From: JANXSS01 sp040385645
GTDB taxonomy: Bacteria; Pseudomonadota; Gammaproteobacteria; Burkholderiales; Burkholderiaceae_D
Assembly (NCBI GenBank): GCA_040385645.1
Contig: JAZKGZ010000002.1
Coordinates: 62,001-126,000, forward strand
Direction: 5' to 3'
DNA: 64,000 bases
Positions 16,354-24,755 of the stretch are shown in pieces. Under the pieces are notes generated by a model. That model was given only the letters and a program-made list of their open reading frames with translations, did not search any database and was not told the origin of the DNA. Made by a program: the position numbers and the translations under genes. Position 1 is the stretch's first letter. The number at the start of each line of letters is the position of its first letter.

Positions 16354-17175
16354 TTAATCCGCTAAAAATTCGGCTTCAACAGGCTTGTTGCGGCCGCGGC
16401 CATTGTAGGGGGTCGGCACCGGCAATTGCATTTTTCGTCGTTTTATCTCTTCACTCAGCGACGGAAATAAATTTATCCCGCTACGGGCCTCCAATTCGGC
16501 AATCGACAAGGTTTGATAGACCAGACCCGGTGCATTTGCAGTGACATAAGCACCAGCCTGGCCGCGTGCTGGATGGTAAATTGCTTTGAACACCGCCGTC
16601 GGCACCAGTATTCTGCCGTTCAAGCGTTGCAACTGCTCACCTTCGAACAAGGGTCCGGTCACTACGTACAGCTCACCAGAGCCCATAACAATGTTTCTGG
16701 TTGCGTCCTCGATACCCTGCCACAATATCTGATTATTTTTCGGATGTTGCGGAATGATGTTTGCCAGGGAAAACGATTCGTACTGCGAATCTGCATCAGG
16801 CATATCCCCTGCAGGGCTCATGTGACCTCGGTCGTAACCCGAGCGTGTGTAATCGTCGAGCTCGGCCCGCTCCTCCGCAGGTAAGTTCGGCTGCGCATGA
16901 TAGGTGTTCTTGCGCTTGAGTTCGCGTGCCGCGTGCAATCGTTGCGTCGTCAGATGCTCGGCACTCCAAAGAGGAGTGCGGGAGACGCCACTGTGGAGTA
17001 CTGCAAAACCCTCGAAGTGAAGCTGCCTGGTTTTATCCTGCAAAACCTGACGAACGACGATCGGCGCTTTGTTGTCGGCAAAATAGTGGTGGCTCGACTG
17101 GGTCGAGTTCGGCGCTCCACCTAGCAGTTCGAGCAAAGAGAGAAATGCCGCAGTAACAGATGATGGAAGCATCAA
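16354..17175 (-). CDS. DNA/RNA non-specific endonuclease (NucA family)
   Basis: Beta-beta-alpha metal nuclease of the NUC1/NucA family, 273 aa, cutting DNA and RNA without sequence specificity. The catalytic motif is present in YDRGHMSPAGDM, with the general-base histidine in DRGH, and the metal-binding asparagine region is in PQHPKNNQILWQ. The N-terminus (MMLPSSVTAAFLSLLELLGG) is moderately hydrophobic and may direct export, as for related secreted nucleases, but there is no clean cleavage site. No obvious immunity protein is next door except the 89-aa protein immediately downstream, whose role is unknown. Confidence 0.85.
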   Translation of the reverse strand: MMLPSSVTAAFLSLLELLGGAPNSTQSSHHYFADNKAPIVVRQVLQDKTRQLHFEGFAVLHSGVSRTPLWSAEHLTTQRLHAARELKRKNTYHAQPNLPAEERAELDDYTRSGYDRGHMSPAGDMPDADSQYESFSLANIIPQHPKNNQILWQGIEDATRNIVMGSGELYVVTGPLFEGEQLQRLNGRILVPTAVFKAIYHPARGQAGAYVTANAPGLVYQTLSIAELEARSGINLFPSLSEEIKRRKMQLPVPTPYNGRGRNKPVEAEFLAD

Positions 17176-17482
17176 AGCACGACATTAGAAAAAGACATCG
17201 ACATTAAAATGGTCTGGAAAAAGATGGGGAAACGGACACCTAGGCGTGAGCAACTTTAGTGCCGTCATTCTAACGTTGCCTAAGCGCTGAACGGCAGGGC
17301 TCAGGAATACGTACGTTCGGGCTGCTCGTGTGTGCTGCAGCGTACAGAAATTTGCATCGGTTCAATGCATCCTTACAGCTATGGCACTGCAATCGAAAAA
17401 TCGCAGCGCAGTTTGTCAATGCGCCCGGTTGAATATGCAGATTCGTTTCTAGACTGACTTTTATATTAAAGGGAGCACTCTC
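17176..17482. other. Intergenic region upstream of csbD
   Basis: Just over 300 bases with no supported gene. It separates the nuclease gene (minus strand) from csbD and presumably contains both promoters. I see no strong operator or hairpin. GGGAG lies a few bases before the csbD ATG. Confidence 0.4.
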
Positions 17483-17668
17483 ATGAATGACAATCAAGTC
17501 AAAGCCGTCGCCAAAGATATCGCTGGCAAAGCACAGGAAACGTTTGGTCAGGTGATCGATAGCAAAGATCAGCAAGCGAAAGGTCTGGCTAAACAAGCCG
17601 AAGGCAAAACGGAGAAGATGGTTGGGGATGCTAAGGAAGTTGTTAAAGACGCTGCGGATAGATTGTAA
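17483..17668 (+). CDS. CsbD family stress protein
   Basis: Small, highly charged protein of 61 aa with the CsbD pattern: KAVAKDIAGKAQETFGQVI, then a Lys/Glu-rich helical stretch with GLAKQAEGKTEKMVGDAKE. Members of this family are induced by general stress in many bacteria (YjbJ in E. coli), but their molecular action is unknown. The ATG has GGGAG upstream. The gene stands alone and is followed by an 11-bp tandem repeat and a strong terminator. Confidence 0.9.
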   Translation: MNDNQVKAVAKDIAGKAQETFGQVIDSKDQQAKGLAKQAEGKTEKMVGDAKEVVKDAADRL

Positions 17669-17679
17669 GCAAGTCGTGA

Positions 17680-17734
17680 GCAGTTCTTAAACAGCTCACA
17701 AACAGTTTACAAACAGCTCATAAGCAAACTACAA
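17680..17734 (+). repeat. Five tandem copies of an 11-bp unit
   Basis: Contiguous 11-base units start at 17680, 17691, 17702, 17713 and 17724; the central three are ACAGCTCACAA, ACAGTTTACAA and ACAGCTCATAA, with the outer two more diverged. The array begins 12 bases after the csbD stop codon and ends before its terminator, so it lies in the 3' untranslated part of the transcript. The period is close to one DNA helical turn. Confidence 0.75.
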
Positions 17735-17764
17735 GCAGCGACTGTATTTTCAAGAGAAATCGAG

Positions 17765-17797
17765 AGGGGCCCGCGTTTCTTGCGCCGGGCCCCTTTT
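17765..17797 (+). terminator. Rho-independent terminator after csbD
   Basis: GC-rich hairpin with AGGGGCCCG pairing to CGGGCCCCT around a short loop, followed by TTTT. It ends the csbD transcript upstream of serA. Confidence 0.75.
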
Positions 17798-17870
17798 CAT
17801 CGTTACAACCTCGGCCATACAAGTCGATTTCTAAGCATCTTGACATTGTTTGCCTTACTATCGTCCACCT

Positions 17871-19112
17871 ATGATCACCTCCGCCACGCGTTCATGTACC
17901 CCCAAAAGTGCGTTAAAAGCCGTTTTGCTTGAAGGCATACATCCTTCGGCAGTCGAGATTTTGCAACGGGATGGTTACACACACATCGTTACCGAATCGA
18001 AAGCCCTCGCAGGCACTGCACTGATGGATGCGGTCAGCGATGCACATTTCATCGGCATTCGTTCGCGCACGATGCTCACAGCTGAAGTGCTGCAGCACGC
18101 TTCGAAACTTGAGGCAATCGGCTGCTTTTGCATCGGTACCAATCAAGTCGATCTGCGGGCTGCCATGCAACGCGGGGTACCGGTATTTAATGCGCCGTTT
18201 TCCAATACACGCAGCGTGGCCGAGCTGGTATTGGCGCAGATTATTATGCTAATGCGCGGTATTCCCGAAAAAAATGCCGTGCTGCATCGAGGCGGTTGGA
18301 CGAAAAGTGCCGCGAATTCCTATGAGGTACGAGGCAAAACGTTGGGAATTATCGGATACGGCCATATTGGTACGCAAATCGGTGTACTGGCCGAACAGCT
18401 AGGTATGCGCGTCATCTTCAGAGATATCGAAGCGCGCTTACCACTTGGAAACGCTCGTGAAATGGATAGTTTGCATGCGCTGCTTGCAGAAGCCGATGTC
18501 GTGAGCCTGCATGTACCCGAAACACCGGAGACGAAGAATTTGATCGGCGCAGCCCAGCTTGCAGCAATGAAACCGGGTAGTCATCTGATCAATGCCTCAC
18601 GCGGTACAGTCGTCGATATCGATGCTTTAGCAGGTGCGCTTGAACAGCGTCATCTACATGGTGCAGCCATCGATGTATTTCCAGTCGAGCCGCAGGGCAA
18701 CGATTCGCTGTTCACGTCAGCACTCACGCGCTTCGACAATGTACTGCTGACACCGCATATCGGTGGCTCAACGGCCGAAGCGCAGGTAAATATCGGCAAA
18801 GAGGTTGCCGCCAAGCTGATTCGTTATAGCAACAATGGTTCGACCACATCTGCGGTCAATTTCCCTGAAGTGGCACTGCCTGAGCACACTGGCCGCAAAC
18901 GGCTACTGCATATCCACCATAATGTTCCAGGTGTACTGGCACAGGTGAATGAGCACCTGTCTGCATCGGGTATCAATATCGCAGCGCAGTATCTCAGCAC
19001 CAACGAAGACGTCGGTTACGTAGTCATCGATATCGACCAAGCTGCCGGTGAATCGGCATTGGCGCAATTGTGTACAGTTCCAGCAACGATTCGTTGCCGT
19101 ACACTTTATTGA
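17871..19112 (+). CDS. serA: D-3-phosphoglycerate dehydrogenase
   Basis: NAD-dependent first enzyme of serine synthesis, oxidising 3-phosphoglycerate to 3-phosphohydroxypyruvate; 413 aa, close to E. coli SerA (410). The NAD-binding site is GIIGYGHIGTQIG. Catalytic residues lie in NASRGTVV (Arg), AIDVFPVEP (Glu partner region) and LLTPHIGGST (His). The last 75 residues form an ACT domain (LLHIHHNVPGVLAQVNEHL), the site of serine feedback inhibition in E. coli. The frame opens at a TTG at 17850, but the ATG at 17871 gives the normal N-terminus. Single gene, with no other ser genes nearby. Confidence 0.94.
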   Translation: MITSATRSCTPKSALKAVLLEGIHPSAVEILQRDGYTHIVTESKALAGTALMDAVSDAHFIGIRSRTMLTAEVLQHASKLEAIGCFCIGTNQVDLRAAMQRGVPVFNAPFSNTRSVAELVLAQIIMLMRGIPEKNAVLHRGGWTKSAANSYEVRGKTLGIIGYGHIGTQIGVLAEQLGMRVIFRDIEARLPLGNAREMDSLHALLAEADVVSLHVPETPETKNLIGAAQLAAMKPGSHLINASRGTVVDIDALAGALEQRHLHGAAIDVFPVEPQGNDSLFTSALTRFDNVLLTPHIGGSTAEAQVNIGKEVAAKLIRYSNNGSTTSAVNFPEVALPEHTGRKRLLHIHHNVPGVLAQVNEHLSASGINIAAQYLSTNEDVGYVVIDIDQAAGESALAQLCTVPATIRCRTLY

Positions 19113-19127
19113 TATTGATCTGCTTCT

Positions 19128-19337
19128 TTACAATGCGGTGGGTGGCTTTTGCTCGTTATTTACCCGACGGGCAGCAACCAGCAACAGTAGACCGGCGGCG
19201 ACTGCGACGCCGCCGTAAATTGCCCATTGCACTTGCCCCGTCATGAAGCTGCCTGGAAGGATATTTACACCCTGCAAGAACCAGACGGTGCCCAAAAAGA
19301 CCAGAAGCGTGCCGATGATATTGAGTACCTTGCGCAT
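19128..19337 (-). CDS. Small two-helix membrane protein
   Basis: 69-aa protein with two predicted transmembrane helices (VLNIIGTLLVFLGTVWFLQG and IYGGVAVAAGLLLLVAA), a Gly-Asn-Pro-containing turn between them and a positively charged C-terminal tail, suggesting both ends face the cytoplasm. The ATG has AGGAGA upstream. Similar small membrane proteins are common in Proteobacteria, but I cannot assign a function. It converges on serA with 15 bases between stops. Confidence 0.75.
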   Translation of the reverse strand: MRKVLNIIGTLLVFLGTVWFLQGVNILPGSFMTGQVQWAIYGGVAVAAGLLLLVAARRVNNEQKPPTAL

Positions 19338-19385
19338 GCAATTCTCCTTAAAATTTACCCGCCGAACCGTACCCTTGCAGCCAGA

Positions 19386-19958
19386 TCAAGCTAGCATTCT
19401 GCTATGTCGTGGCAATGACGCCGACAGATAATCGTGCTGATCTGCCAAAACGTTACGGCCAGACAATAAAAAATGCTCGAACCTGCAAGGCGCGTAAGGT
19501 ACGTACACAAGAGGGCGAAATTGTCCGATCAGTTTGTGCCCTTTGGCTTGATTGCAAGGCTTGCAGGCGGTTACGCAATTCATCCAGGTATCCTGACCCT
19601 GGTGTTTTTTAGGAACGATATGGTCGCGTGAAAGCATCTGGTGTTTAAAGATGTTGCCGCAATACGCGCAGGTGTAGCGGTCGCGCCGAAACAATAAATC
19701 GTTATCATGTCCAAGCGGCACAACTGAGCGCAACATTTTCGCCATGATGCCACTGCCGGATACCGCAACGATGGGTTTGACGCGAATGATCGATTGCTCA
19801 CCACTACGTGAGTAACCACCCCGGAAAATGAGCGCGTCTGCTTCGCCGAAGTCATATGCCACTTTTTCTTTAGCGTAATAATGCACCGCCTCGTTCGGAT
19901 GCAGCCAATCGAACGGATTTCCAGCGATATCGAGTGCGAGGATAAATTGCATGGGCAT
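19386..19958 (-). CDS. HNH endonuclease family protein
   Basis: Protein of about 190 aa with a C-terminal HNH nuclease domain: zinc-binding CAYCG and CKPCN pairs flank MLSRDHIVPKKHQGQDTWMN, which contains the catalytic His and the second-motif Asn. The N-terminal 90 residues (LDIAGNPFDWLHPNEAVHYYAKEKVAYDFG) are characteristic of a widespread housekeeping-type HNH subfamily with unknown cellular role, rather than of homing or phage enzymes. Start assignment is uncertain: GTG at 20009, ATG at 19958 or ATG at 19952; I prefer 19958. Confidence 0.82.
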   Translation of the reverse strand: MPMQFILALDIAGNPFDWLHPNEAVHYYAKEKVAYDFGEADALIFRGGYSRSGEQSIIRVKPIVAVSGSGIMAKMLRSVVPLGHDNDLLFRRDRYTCAYCGNIFKHQMLSRDHIVPKKHQGQDTWMNCVTACKPCNQAKGHKLIGQFRPLVYVPYAPCRFEHFLLSGRNVLADQHDYLSASLPRHSRMLA

Positions 19959-20173
19959 GCAGATGTTGTACCAATAACGGCAGTAGGCGTCAATCGCCTG
20001 CGGAACCACCCGATTTTTTCACCATTGTTTGTCTGCAAGTAACTGTGAGCTACCGCATGGACGGTAATCCGATAATCCCCAAAGATAAAACCTGTATCTG
20101 TACTGATTGCCCAACACCAAGTACACTTGCGGTAATTGATAATTTACTAACTTTTTAATACTTCATAAAAAAC

Positions 20174-21307
20174 ATGAAAGCAATGATCCTTGCCGCAGGA
20201 AAAGGTACACGCGTACAACCTTTGACTTATGAATTGCCAAAACCGATGATCCCGATCTTGGGCAAGCCCGTGATGGAATATCTTGTCGAGCATTTGGTGA
20301 GTTGTGGCGTACGGGAGATCATGGTCAATGTTAGCTATTTACACCGTAAGATCGAAGAGTATTTCGGCGATGGCCATCGTTTTGGCGCAGAAATTGGGTA
20401 TTCCTTCGAAGGCTATATGACTGAAGACGGCGAATTGCATCCAGAGCCGATCGGTTCGGCCGGCGGCATGAAGAAAATTCATGAATTCGGGGGCTTCTTC
20501 GATGAAACCACCCTTGTGATCTGTGGCGATGCGATCATCGATCTTGATATTGCCGCTGCGCTGGCTGAGCATCGCAGTAAAGGTGCCGCCGCCAGTATCA
20601 TCACCAAGGAAGTACCCCGCGAAAAGACCACGGAATATGGCATGGTCGTGGCCGACGAGACGGGACGGGTCCACTCCTTCCAGGAAAAACCGAAACCGGA
20701 CGAGGCATTGTCGACCATGGCCAGTACCGGCATCTATCTGCTGGAGCCGGAAGTGCTGGAGTTGATTCCCTCCGGAAAAGTGTTCGATATCGGCTCGGAA
20801 CTATTTCCGCTGTTGATCGAAAAAGACGTCAAGTTTTATGCGCAAAATCGTGTATTTGACTGGATCGACATTGGTAACGTTAAAGATTTCTGGAGCGTAT
20901 CTCAAAGTGTGCTGCGGGGCGAGGTTGAGCACATGATCATGCCGGGTACGCAAATTAAACCGGGCATCTGGGCTGGCCTCAACGTGCAAATCGACTGGAC
21001 TGATACCGTAATCGAAGGACCGGTGTATTTAGGTTCGGGAACCAAGGTCGAGTCCAGAAGCACCATCATCGGCCCTACCTGGGTCGGCCATGGCAGCCAC
21101 ATTTGTAGCGGTGCCGAATTGGCACAGTGCATTTTGTTCGAATACACGCGTATAACACCTGGCACGAAAATGGCGGAAATGGTCGTGTGTAAGGATTATT
21201 GTGTAAGTCGAGAAGGAAAAATGACTCACCTAACCGAAAGCCCATGTGAACGTTGGAGTGACTCACGAGATCGACGTACGGCTACTCGCGGGGCTCAAGC
21301 AATTTAA
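20174..21307 (+). CDS. Sugar-phosphate nucleotidyltransferase
   Basis: Nucleotidyltransferase that joins an NTP and a sugar 1-phosphate to form an NDP-sugar; 377 aa. The N-terminal Rossmann-type domain opens MKAMILAAGKGTRVQPLTYE, with signature G-x-G-T-R and the lysine in LPKPMIPI. Asp in ICGDAIIDLD binds the metal. From about residue 255 a left-handed beta-helix of hexapeptide type follows (GTQIKPGIWAGLNVQI, GPVYLGSGTKVESRSTIIGP). Mannose-1-phosphate guanylyltransferase or glucose-1-phosphate uridylyl/thymidylyltransferase are all possible. No polysaccharide cluster is adjacent. Confidence 0.85.
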   Translation: MKAMILAAGKGTRVQPLTYELPKPMIPILGKPVMEYLVEHLVSCGVREIMVNVSYLHRKIEEYFGDGHRFGAEIGYSFEGYMTEDGELHPEPIGSAGGMKKIHEFGGFFDETTLVICGDAIIDLDIAAALAEHRSKGAAASIITKEVPREKTTEYGMVVADETGRVHSFQEKPKPDEALSTMASTGIYLLEPEVLELIPSGKVFDIGSELFPLLIEKDVKFYAQNRVFDWIDIGNVKDFWSVSQSVLRGEVEHMIMPGTQIKPGIWAGLNVQIDWTDTVIEGPVYLGSGTKVESRSTIIGPTWVGHGSHICSGAELAQCILFEYTRITPGTKMAEMVVCKDYCVSREGKMTHLTESPCERWSDSRDRRTATRGAQAI

Positions 21308-21378
21308 CTTCAAAAAATTTAATTTTAAATGTTAGTGTGTTTCTACAGGGTACGGTACCAGTAATGGTATCCGCACCG

Positions 21379-22512
21379 TTACCTGATTTGCCGCGGAAAG
21401 CTGACGGTAAATAACGTACCGTCAGACGCACTTGATCTGACTTTAATCGTACCGCCGTGGGATATCGCAATCTCCCGTGCAATGAATAATCCCAGACCTA
21501 GGCTAGTTCCGAGCCGAGTATCGTCGATGCCGGTAGTTGCTAGTTGCACCAGAGGCTTGAAAATCGACTCTAGCGCGTCCTCTGGAATCGGTAGCCCATA
21601 ATTGATTACCTCGAACGTAATCGTGTCGTCATCGCAGCTTACATCCAACGACACCGCACGGCCGGGTGCACAGTATTGTCCAGCATTGACCAATAGGTTC
21701 GTCAGTAACTGATGCATGCGATCAGGATCGAACGATGCCTCGATTGCATCGCTGGCGTGCATTGCATACGTCACCTCAGAATGCGTCGACGCTGCATCTT
21801 CCAGTGCGGCCTTACATACGCTGATGAAATCCGCCTGTTTTAATGCCAGTGGCATACCTTTGCCTAGCTGCGTTCGCGTAAATCCGATGAGGTCTGCAAC
21901 CATATTACTCATCAACAGCGAACTTCGTCGTAACTTGACACCGATTTTTGTAACCTGCTCACGGCCGACCTCTTCTCGCTTGAGCATTTCACCGGCGAGG
22001 GTCATGGTCGACAACGGCGCGCGAAGATCGTGGCCCAGAATTGCCAAAAATAATTCGCGTGTCTCATCGGTTTTGGCGGAATAGGTGACGATCGATTCGG
22101 CAAGGGCTTGGTCGATGGCTTCATTAAAACGGATCATTTCTTGAACCGTGTCGGCGGATAGCGCGTCGATACTTGGAAGCCATAGGCGCAGCACTGTCGC
22201 GCGTAAAGCACGATATTCGGCACTGAGCTGCAATAATGAAAATGCACTAGCTTGGCGCAATGCGCCGTGTACCGAAGCGGCGCTGCGTGGATCGCCTTCG
22301 TCGGCGGCTAAGCCTTTCGATTTCTCAGCTTGCTGATTGGCATTCTGTTGCGTCTTTATGTCGATTGCAATCGCTTGCAGGATCCCTCTTGCATGATCTC
22401 TCAACGCTAAATCCGACATCGCGTCAGCGGCCGGATTTAAGGTGCGCGCGAACCCTTGCCACTCGCCGATTATTTCTTCCATCTTGGAGTTGATGAAGTC
22501 AAACAGTTTCAT
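21379..22512 (-). CDS. Sensor histidine kinase, cytoplasmic
   Basis: Histidine kinase of 377 aa without transmembrane segments. The N-terminal 150 residues are all-helical and resemble the RsbR/RsbRD-like sensor domain (MKLFDFINSKMEEIIGEW and ALRDHARGILQAIA). The H-box is FLAILGHDLRAPLSTM, with HD in place of HE. The ATPase domain has the N-box (LLTNLLVNAGQYC), a DTRLGTSLGLGLFIAREIA G-box and a final GGTI. No response regulator lies next to it, so the partner is unknown. Convergent with the nucleotidyltransferase gene. Confidence 0.88.
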   Translation of the reverse strand: MKLFDFINSKMEEIIGEWQGFARTLNPAADAMSDLALRDHARGILQAIAIDIKTQQNANQQAEKSKGLAADEGDPRSAASVHGALRQASAFSLLQLSAEYRALRATVLRLWLPSIDALSADTVQEMIRFNEAIDQALAESIVTYSAKTDETRELFLAILGHDLRAPLSTMTLAGEMLKREEVGREQVTKIGVKLRRSSLLMSNMVADLIGFTRTQLGKGMPLALKQADFISVCKAALEDAASTHSEVTYAMHASDAIEASFDPDRMHQLLTNLLVNAGQYCAPGRAVSLDVSCDDDTITFEVINYGLPIPEDALESIFKPLVQLATTGIDDTRLGTSLGLGLFIAREIAISHGGTIKVRSSASDGTLFTVSFPRQIR

Positions 22513-22561
22513 GGCGTTCTGCTTTCATTGACATGCGTCTAATAGGCTTGTCGCATTTAGC

Positions 22562-22984
22562 TTAGGTTCGTTTTTCTAAAGCTTGTAAGCGAGCGGTGGG
22601 AGAGAAGCGCGATAAAAGCGCAACGGTGATCAAGCTGGCCGTGCCATCCACGAGCCAATCTTGCAAACTTGCGCGGCGATAAGGGAAATAGCTTTGAATA
22701 TACTCGTCCAAAGCGCCCATCGCTAAAGCAATGATGAATGCCTGGAATAATGCACGGCGGCGGCTAGCGCCAGACCCCGTCGACAGCAAAAAAGTAATGG
22801 CCGCATAAGCCGTAGCGTGAAGCACCAGACCCGACGCAAATTCGCCTATCTCTGAGCGAACATTTGGTATAGCTCCCAGTACGACGATAAAAAAATACAG
22901 TAGAAACGCAGTCCGAAAGCGTAAGGTCCGGTAGCGCTCGCCGAACAGTACGATTAAAACAGATGAAAGTACCGTAATTTGCAC
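22562..22984 (-). CDS. VanZ-like family membrane protein
   Basis: About 140 aa with four hydrophobic segments and the VanZ-family signature HATAYAAITFLLS (first half) and DEYIQSYFPYRRASLQDWLVDGTAS (second half). The name comes from a teicoplanin-resistance accessory protein, but most members have unknown function. The start is a GTG at 22984; an internal start is possible. It lies 49 bases upstream of the histidine-kinase gene on the same strand, so they may be cotranscribed. Confidence 0.78.
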   Translation of the reverse strand: MQITVLSSVLIVLFGERYRTLRFRTAFLLYFFIVVLGAIPNVRSEIGEFASGLVLHATAYAAITFLLSTGSGASRRRALFQAFIIALAMGALDEYIQSYFPYRRASLQDWLVDGTASLITVALLSRFSPTARLQALEKRT

Positions 22985-23043
22985 CAGACTCCAATCATCG
23001 CGGCCGCGGTCAGTATGTACAGCTTGAGTACCATCATTGATCG

Positions 23044-24345
23044 CTAAAAATTTTTTTCAGCGATCAACCAGTCAGTCAACGATGCTTTAACGATCATGTT
23101 GTTGACACCGTTCTTTTTGTAAAACGTTTTTAATGTCGTACCAGTTTGTTCGAGAAATTCTTTTACCATCACGCTTTTCTCGCTATCGTTATCCAGCGCT
23201 TGGAATCGCGCCCACACGCCTGCTCGTCGTGCCAATATCTGTTGTTGCGCCATGATCGATTCGGCCGAATGTTCCGCCGCAGGTGATTCGGCAGGCACGG
23301 CTGGTAAGGGGTTAGAGGCAGCCACTTGAAATAGGGGTGTTGTAACGTCTGCGTACCCGTGATCTAAGGCTTTTTGCAAGAAAGCGACTTTGTTAACCAG
23401 CGGCGGGCTCGTTGTGTTGCGTACGCGCGCCTCGACATACGCCAGATGCCGCACTAGATAAGAAAGATCTTGCGCATATTTCCGGTGAATTCGTTCGGCT
23501 GTTTTTAACGGCGCTCCAATCGCCATGATCCGCTGCACGGGGCCATCATCGTTGCCTGCAGCAGGATCGGGTAAGGTTGAGACGATTTTAAGGATAGGAG
23601 TGCCTTGCATCGAATCCACGACATGCTTACGAAATACTCGAAATTGTAATTCACCGACCTTACGACCAACCTTATGTTCGATTAACTCGACCCGAAGATC
23701 GGTGATTTCATTAATCTCCTCGATGGCGGTCATCACGACGTCACGTTTTAAAAATTTGTACTCGTAATTCGCCTTGCGCGAGCCTGTGAGGCGCGGCATC
23801 CATTCAGCGATCGTACCGCGATTTGTCAAGCCTCCCTCCCCTTTGCCATGATCGTTGCTGACGTATTGACAGCAAATCTCATAGAGTGCGATCGACGCAC
23901 CCGAACGTAATCGCGTCATCATCTCCAACGAAATCTTGGTGAAGAAGCCACGGGGGTCGAGTAAGCGTGTCTGTATAATTTTTGGTAGCTTCCAAGTGAC
24001 GATGGTCGGCGTACCTTTGCCGTCGATCAAGCCAGGTTCTTCGATCAAGCCCACATTTTTCCAAATTTCCCGCTCGCCATCACGAACATTCCAGTCCACA
24101 CCAATAGCGCGAATGTCGCGCAAAATTTCTTTGACTTGGGTTCTGTTGGATCCTGACGAGCTTGCCGCGTCTAGCATTTCGCTCAACACGGCCGCATATT
24201 CTTCTTTCTCGCCCTGTTGTTGTGAAAACAACAGAATTACACTATAGAGCCTTCTCACCAAATGCGTGATGCGTTGTTTGCCATTCGGCACGATCCCAAT
24301 GGTTTCATTCGGTCGTTTAATTACATGCTTTAGGGCTTTTTCCAT
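23044..24345 (-). CDS. Replication initiator protein, Rep_3/RepB type
   Basis: 433-aa protein with the layout of iteron-binding plasmid or chromid initiators. Two winged-helix halves are suggested by PNGKQRITHLVRRLYSVILL (N-terminal) and by FLKRDVVMTAIEEINEITDL then GRKVGELQFRVFRK, the classical ending of the Rep_3 domain. A C-terminal extension of about 180 residues includes a basic tail. It is transcribed away from an array of TTTC(C/T)TCACC-like repeats and lies opposite parA-parB, the usual geometry of a replication-partition locus. The gene likely binds these repeats and autoregulates. ATG at 24345. Confidence 0.82.
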   Translation of the reverse strand: MEKALKHVIKRPNETIGIVPNGKQRITHLVRRLYSVILLFSQQQGEKEEYAAVLSEMLDAASSSGSNRTQVKEILRDIRAIGVDWNVRDGEREIWKNVGLIEEPGLIDGKGTPTIVTWKLPKIIQTRLLDPRGFFTKISLEMMTRLRSGASIALYEICCQYVSNDHGKGEGGLTNRGTIAEWMPRLTGSRKANYEYKFLKRDVVMTAIEEINEITDLRVELIEHKVGRKVGELQFRVFRKHVVDSMQGTPILKIVSTLPDPAAGNDDGPVQRIMAIGAPLKTAERIHRKYAQDLSYLVRHLAYVEARVRNTTSPPLVNKVAFLQKALDHGYADVTTPLFQVAASNPLPAVPAESPAAEHSAESIMAQQQILARRAGVWARFQALDNDSEKSVMVKEFLEQTGTTLKTFYKKNGVNNMIVKASLTDWLIAEKNF

Positions 24346-24755
24346 GCCATGAGGCTATCAGAACGGTGAAGTATTATCAAATGTTTCCTCACCAAATTTC
24401 CTTACATAAACGTGTCATATATTTCTCTCACCTTTGTATAAAGTTTGAATAATTTACTCACTTTAGTGTGAGAAAACACTCACCTTGACTATGAAAGATA
24501 CGATATTTTCCTCACCAAGATAAGATATTTCTCTCACTAAAACGCCTTGAAACCCGCATGAATTAAGAGTTTGTAGCGTTTCAAAGGTTTACAAGTTTTG
24601 TTTACAAATACATACAAGGAAAACGTGTGTATCTCCTGTCAAATATTCCAACCAAAAAACGATTATCACTCCTGTAAAGTTCTACCGTCTGCATAATCTG
24701 GCAAAAACCGATTTTGAAAATGGTATATTCGGTTTATTGGCAAACAAGGAAAACA
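24346..24755. other. Putative replication origin region
   Basis: 410-base AT-rich interval between rep and parA. It contains the iteron array (24384-24538), then AT-rich sequence with TTTACAA-type repeats suitable for melting, and finally the parA ribosome site AAGGA (24746-24750). I see no perfect DnaA box (TTATNCACA). A degenerate copy of the parS-like palindrome lies at 24436-24450. Confidence 0.65.
24384..24538 (+). repeat. Iteron-like repeats, TTTC(C/T)TCACC
   Basis: Six direct copies start at 24384, 24422, 24453, 24474, 24506 and 24528 (for example TTTCCTCACC, TTTCTCTCACC, TTTACTCAC, TTTTCCTCACC), plus an inverted copy GTGTGAGAAAA at 24466. Spacings of about 38, 31, 21, 32 and 22 bases are near whole turns of the helix in most cases. 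This fits initiator-binding iterons. Confidence 0.7.
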
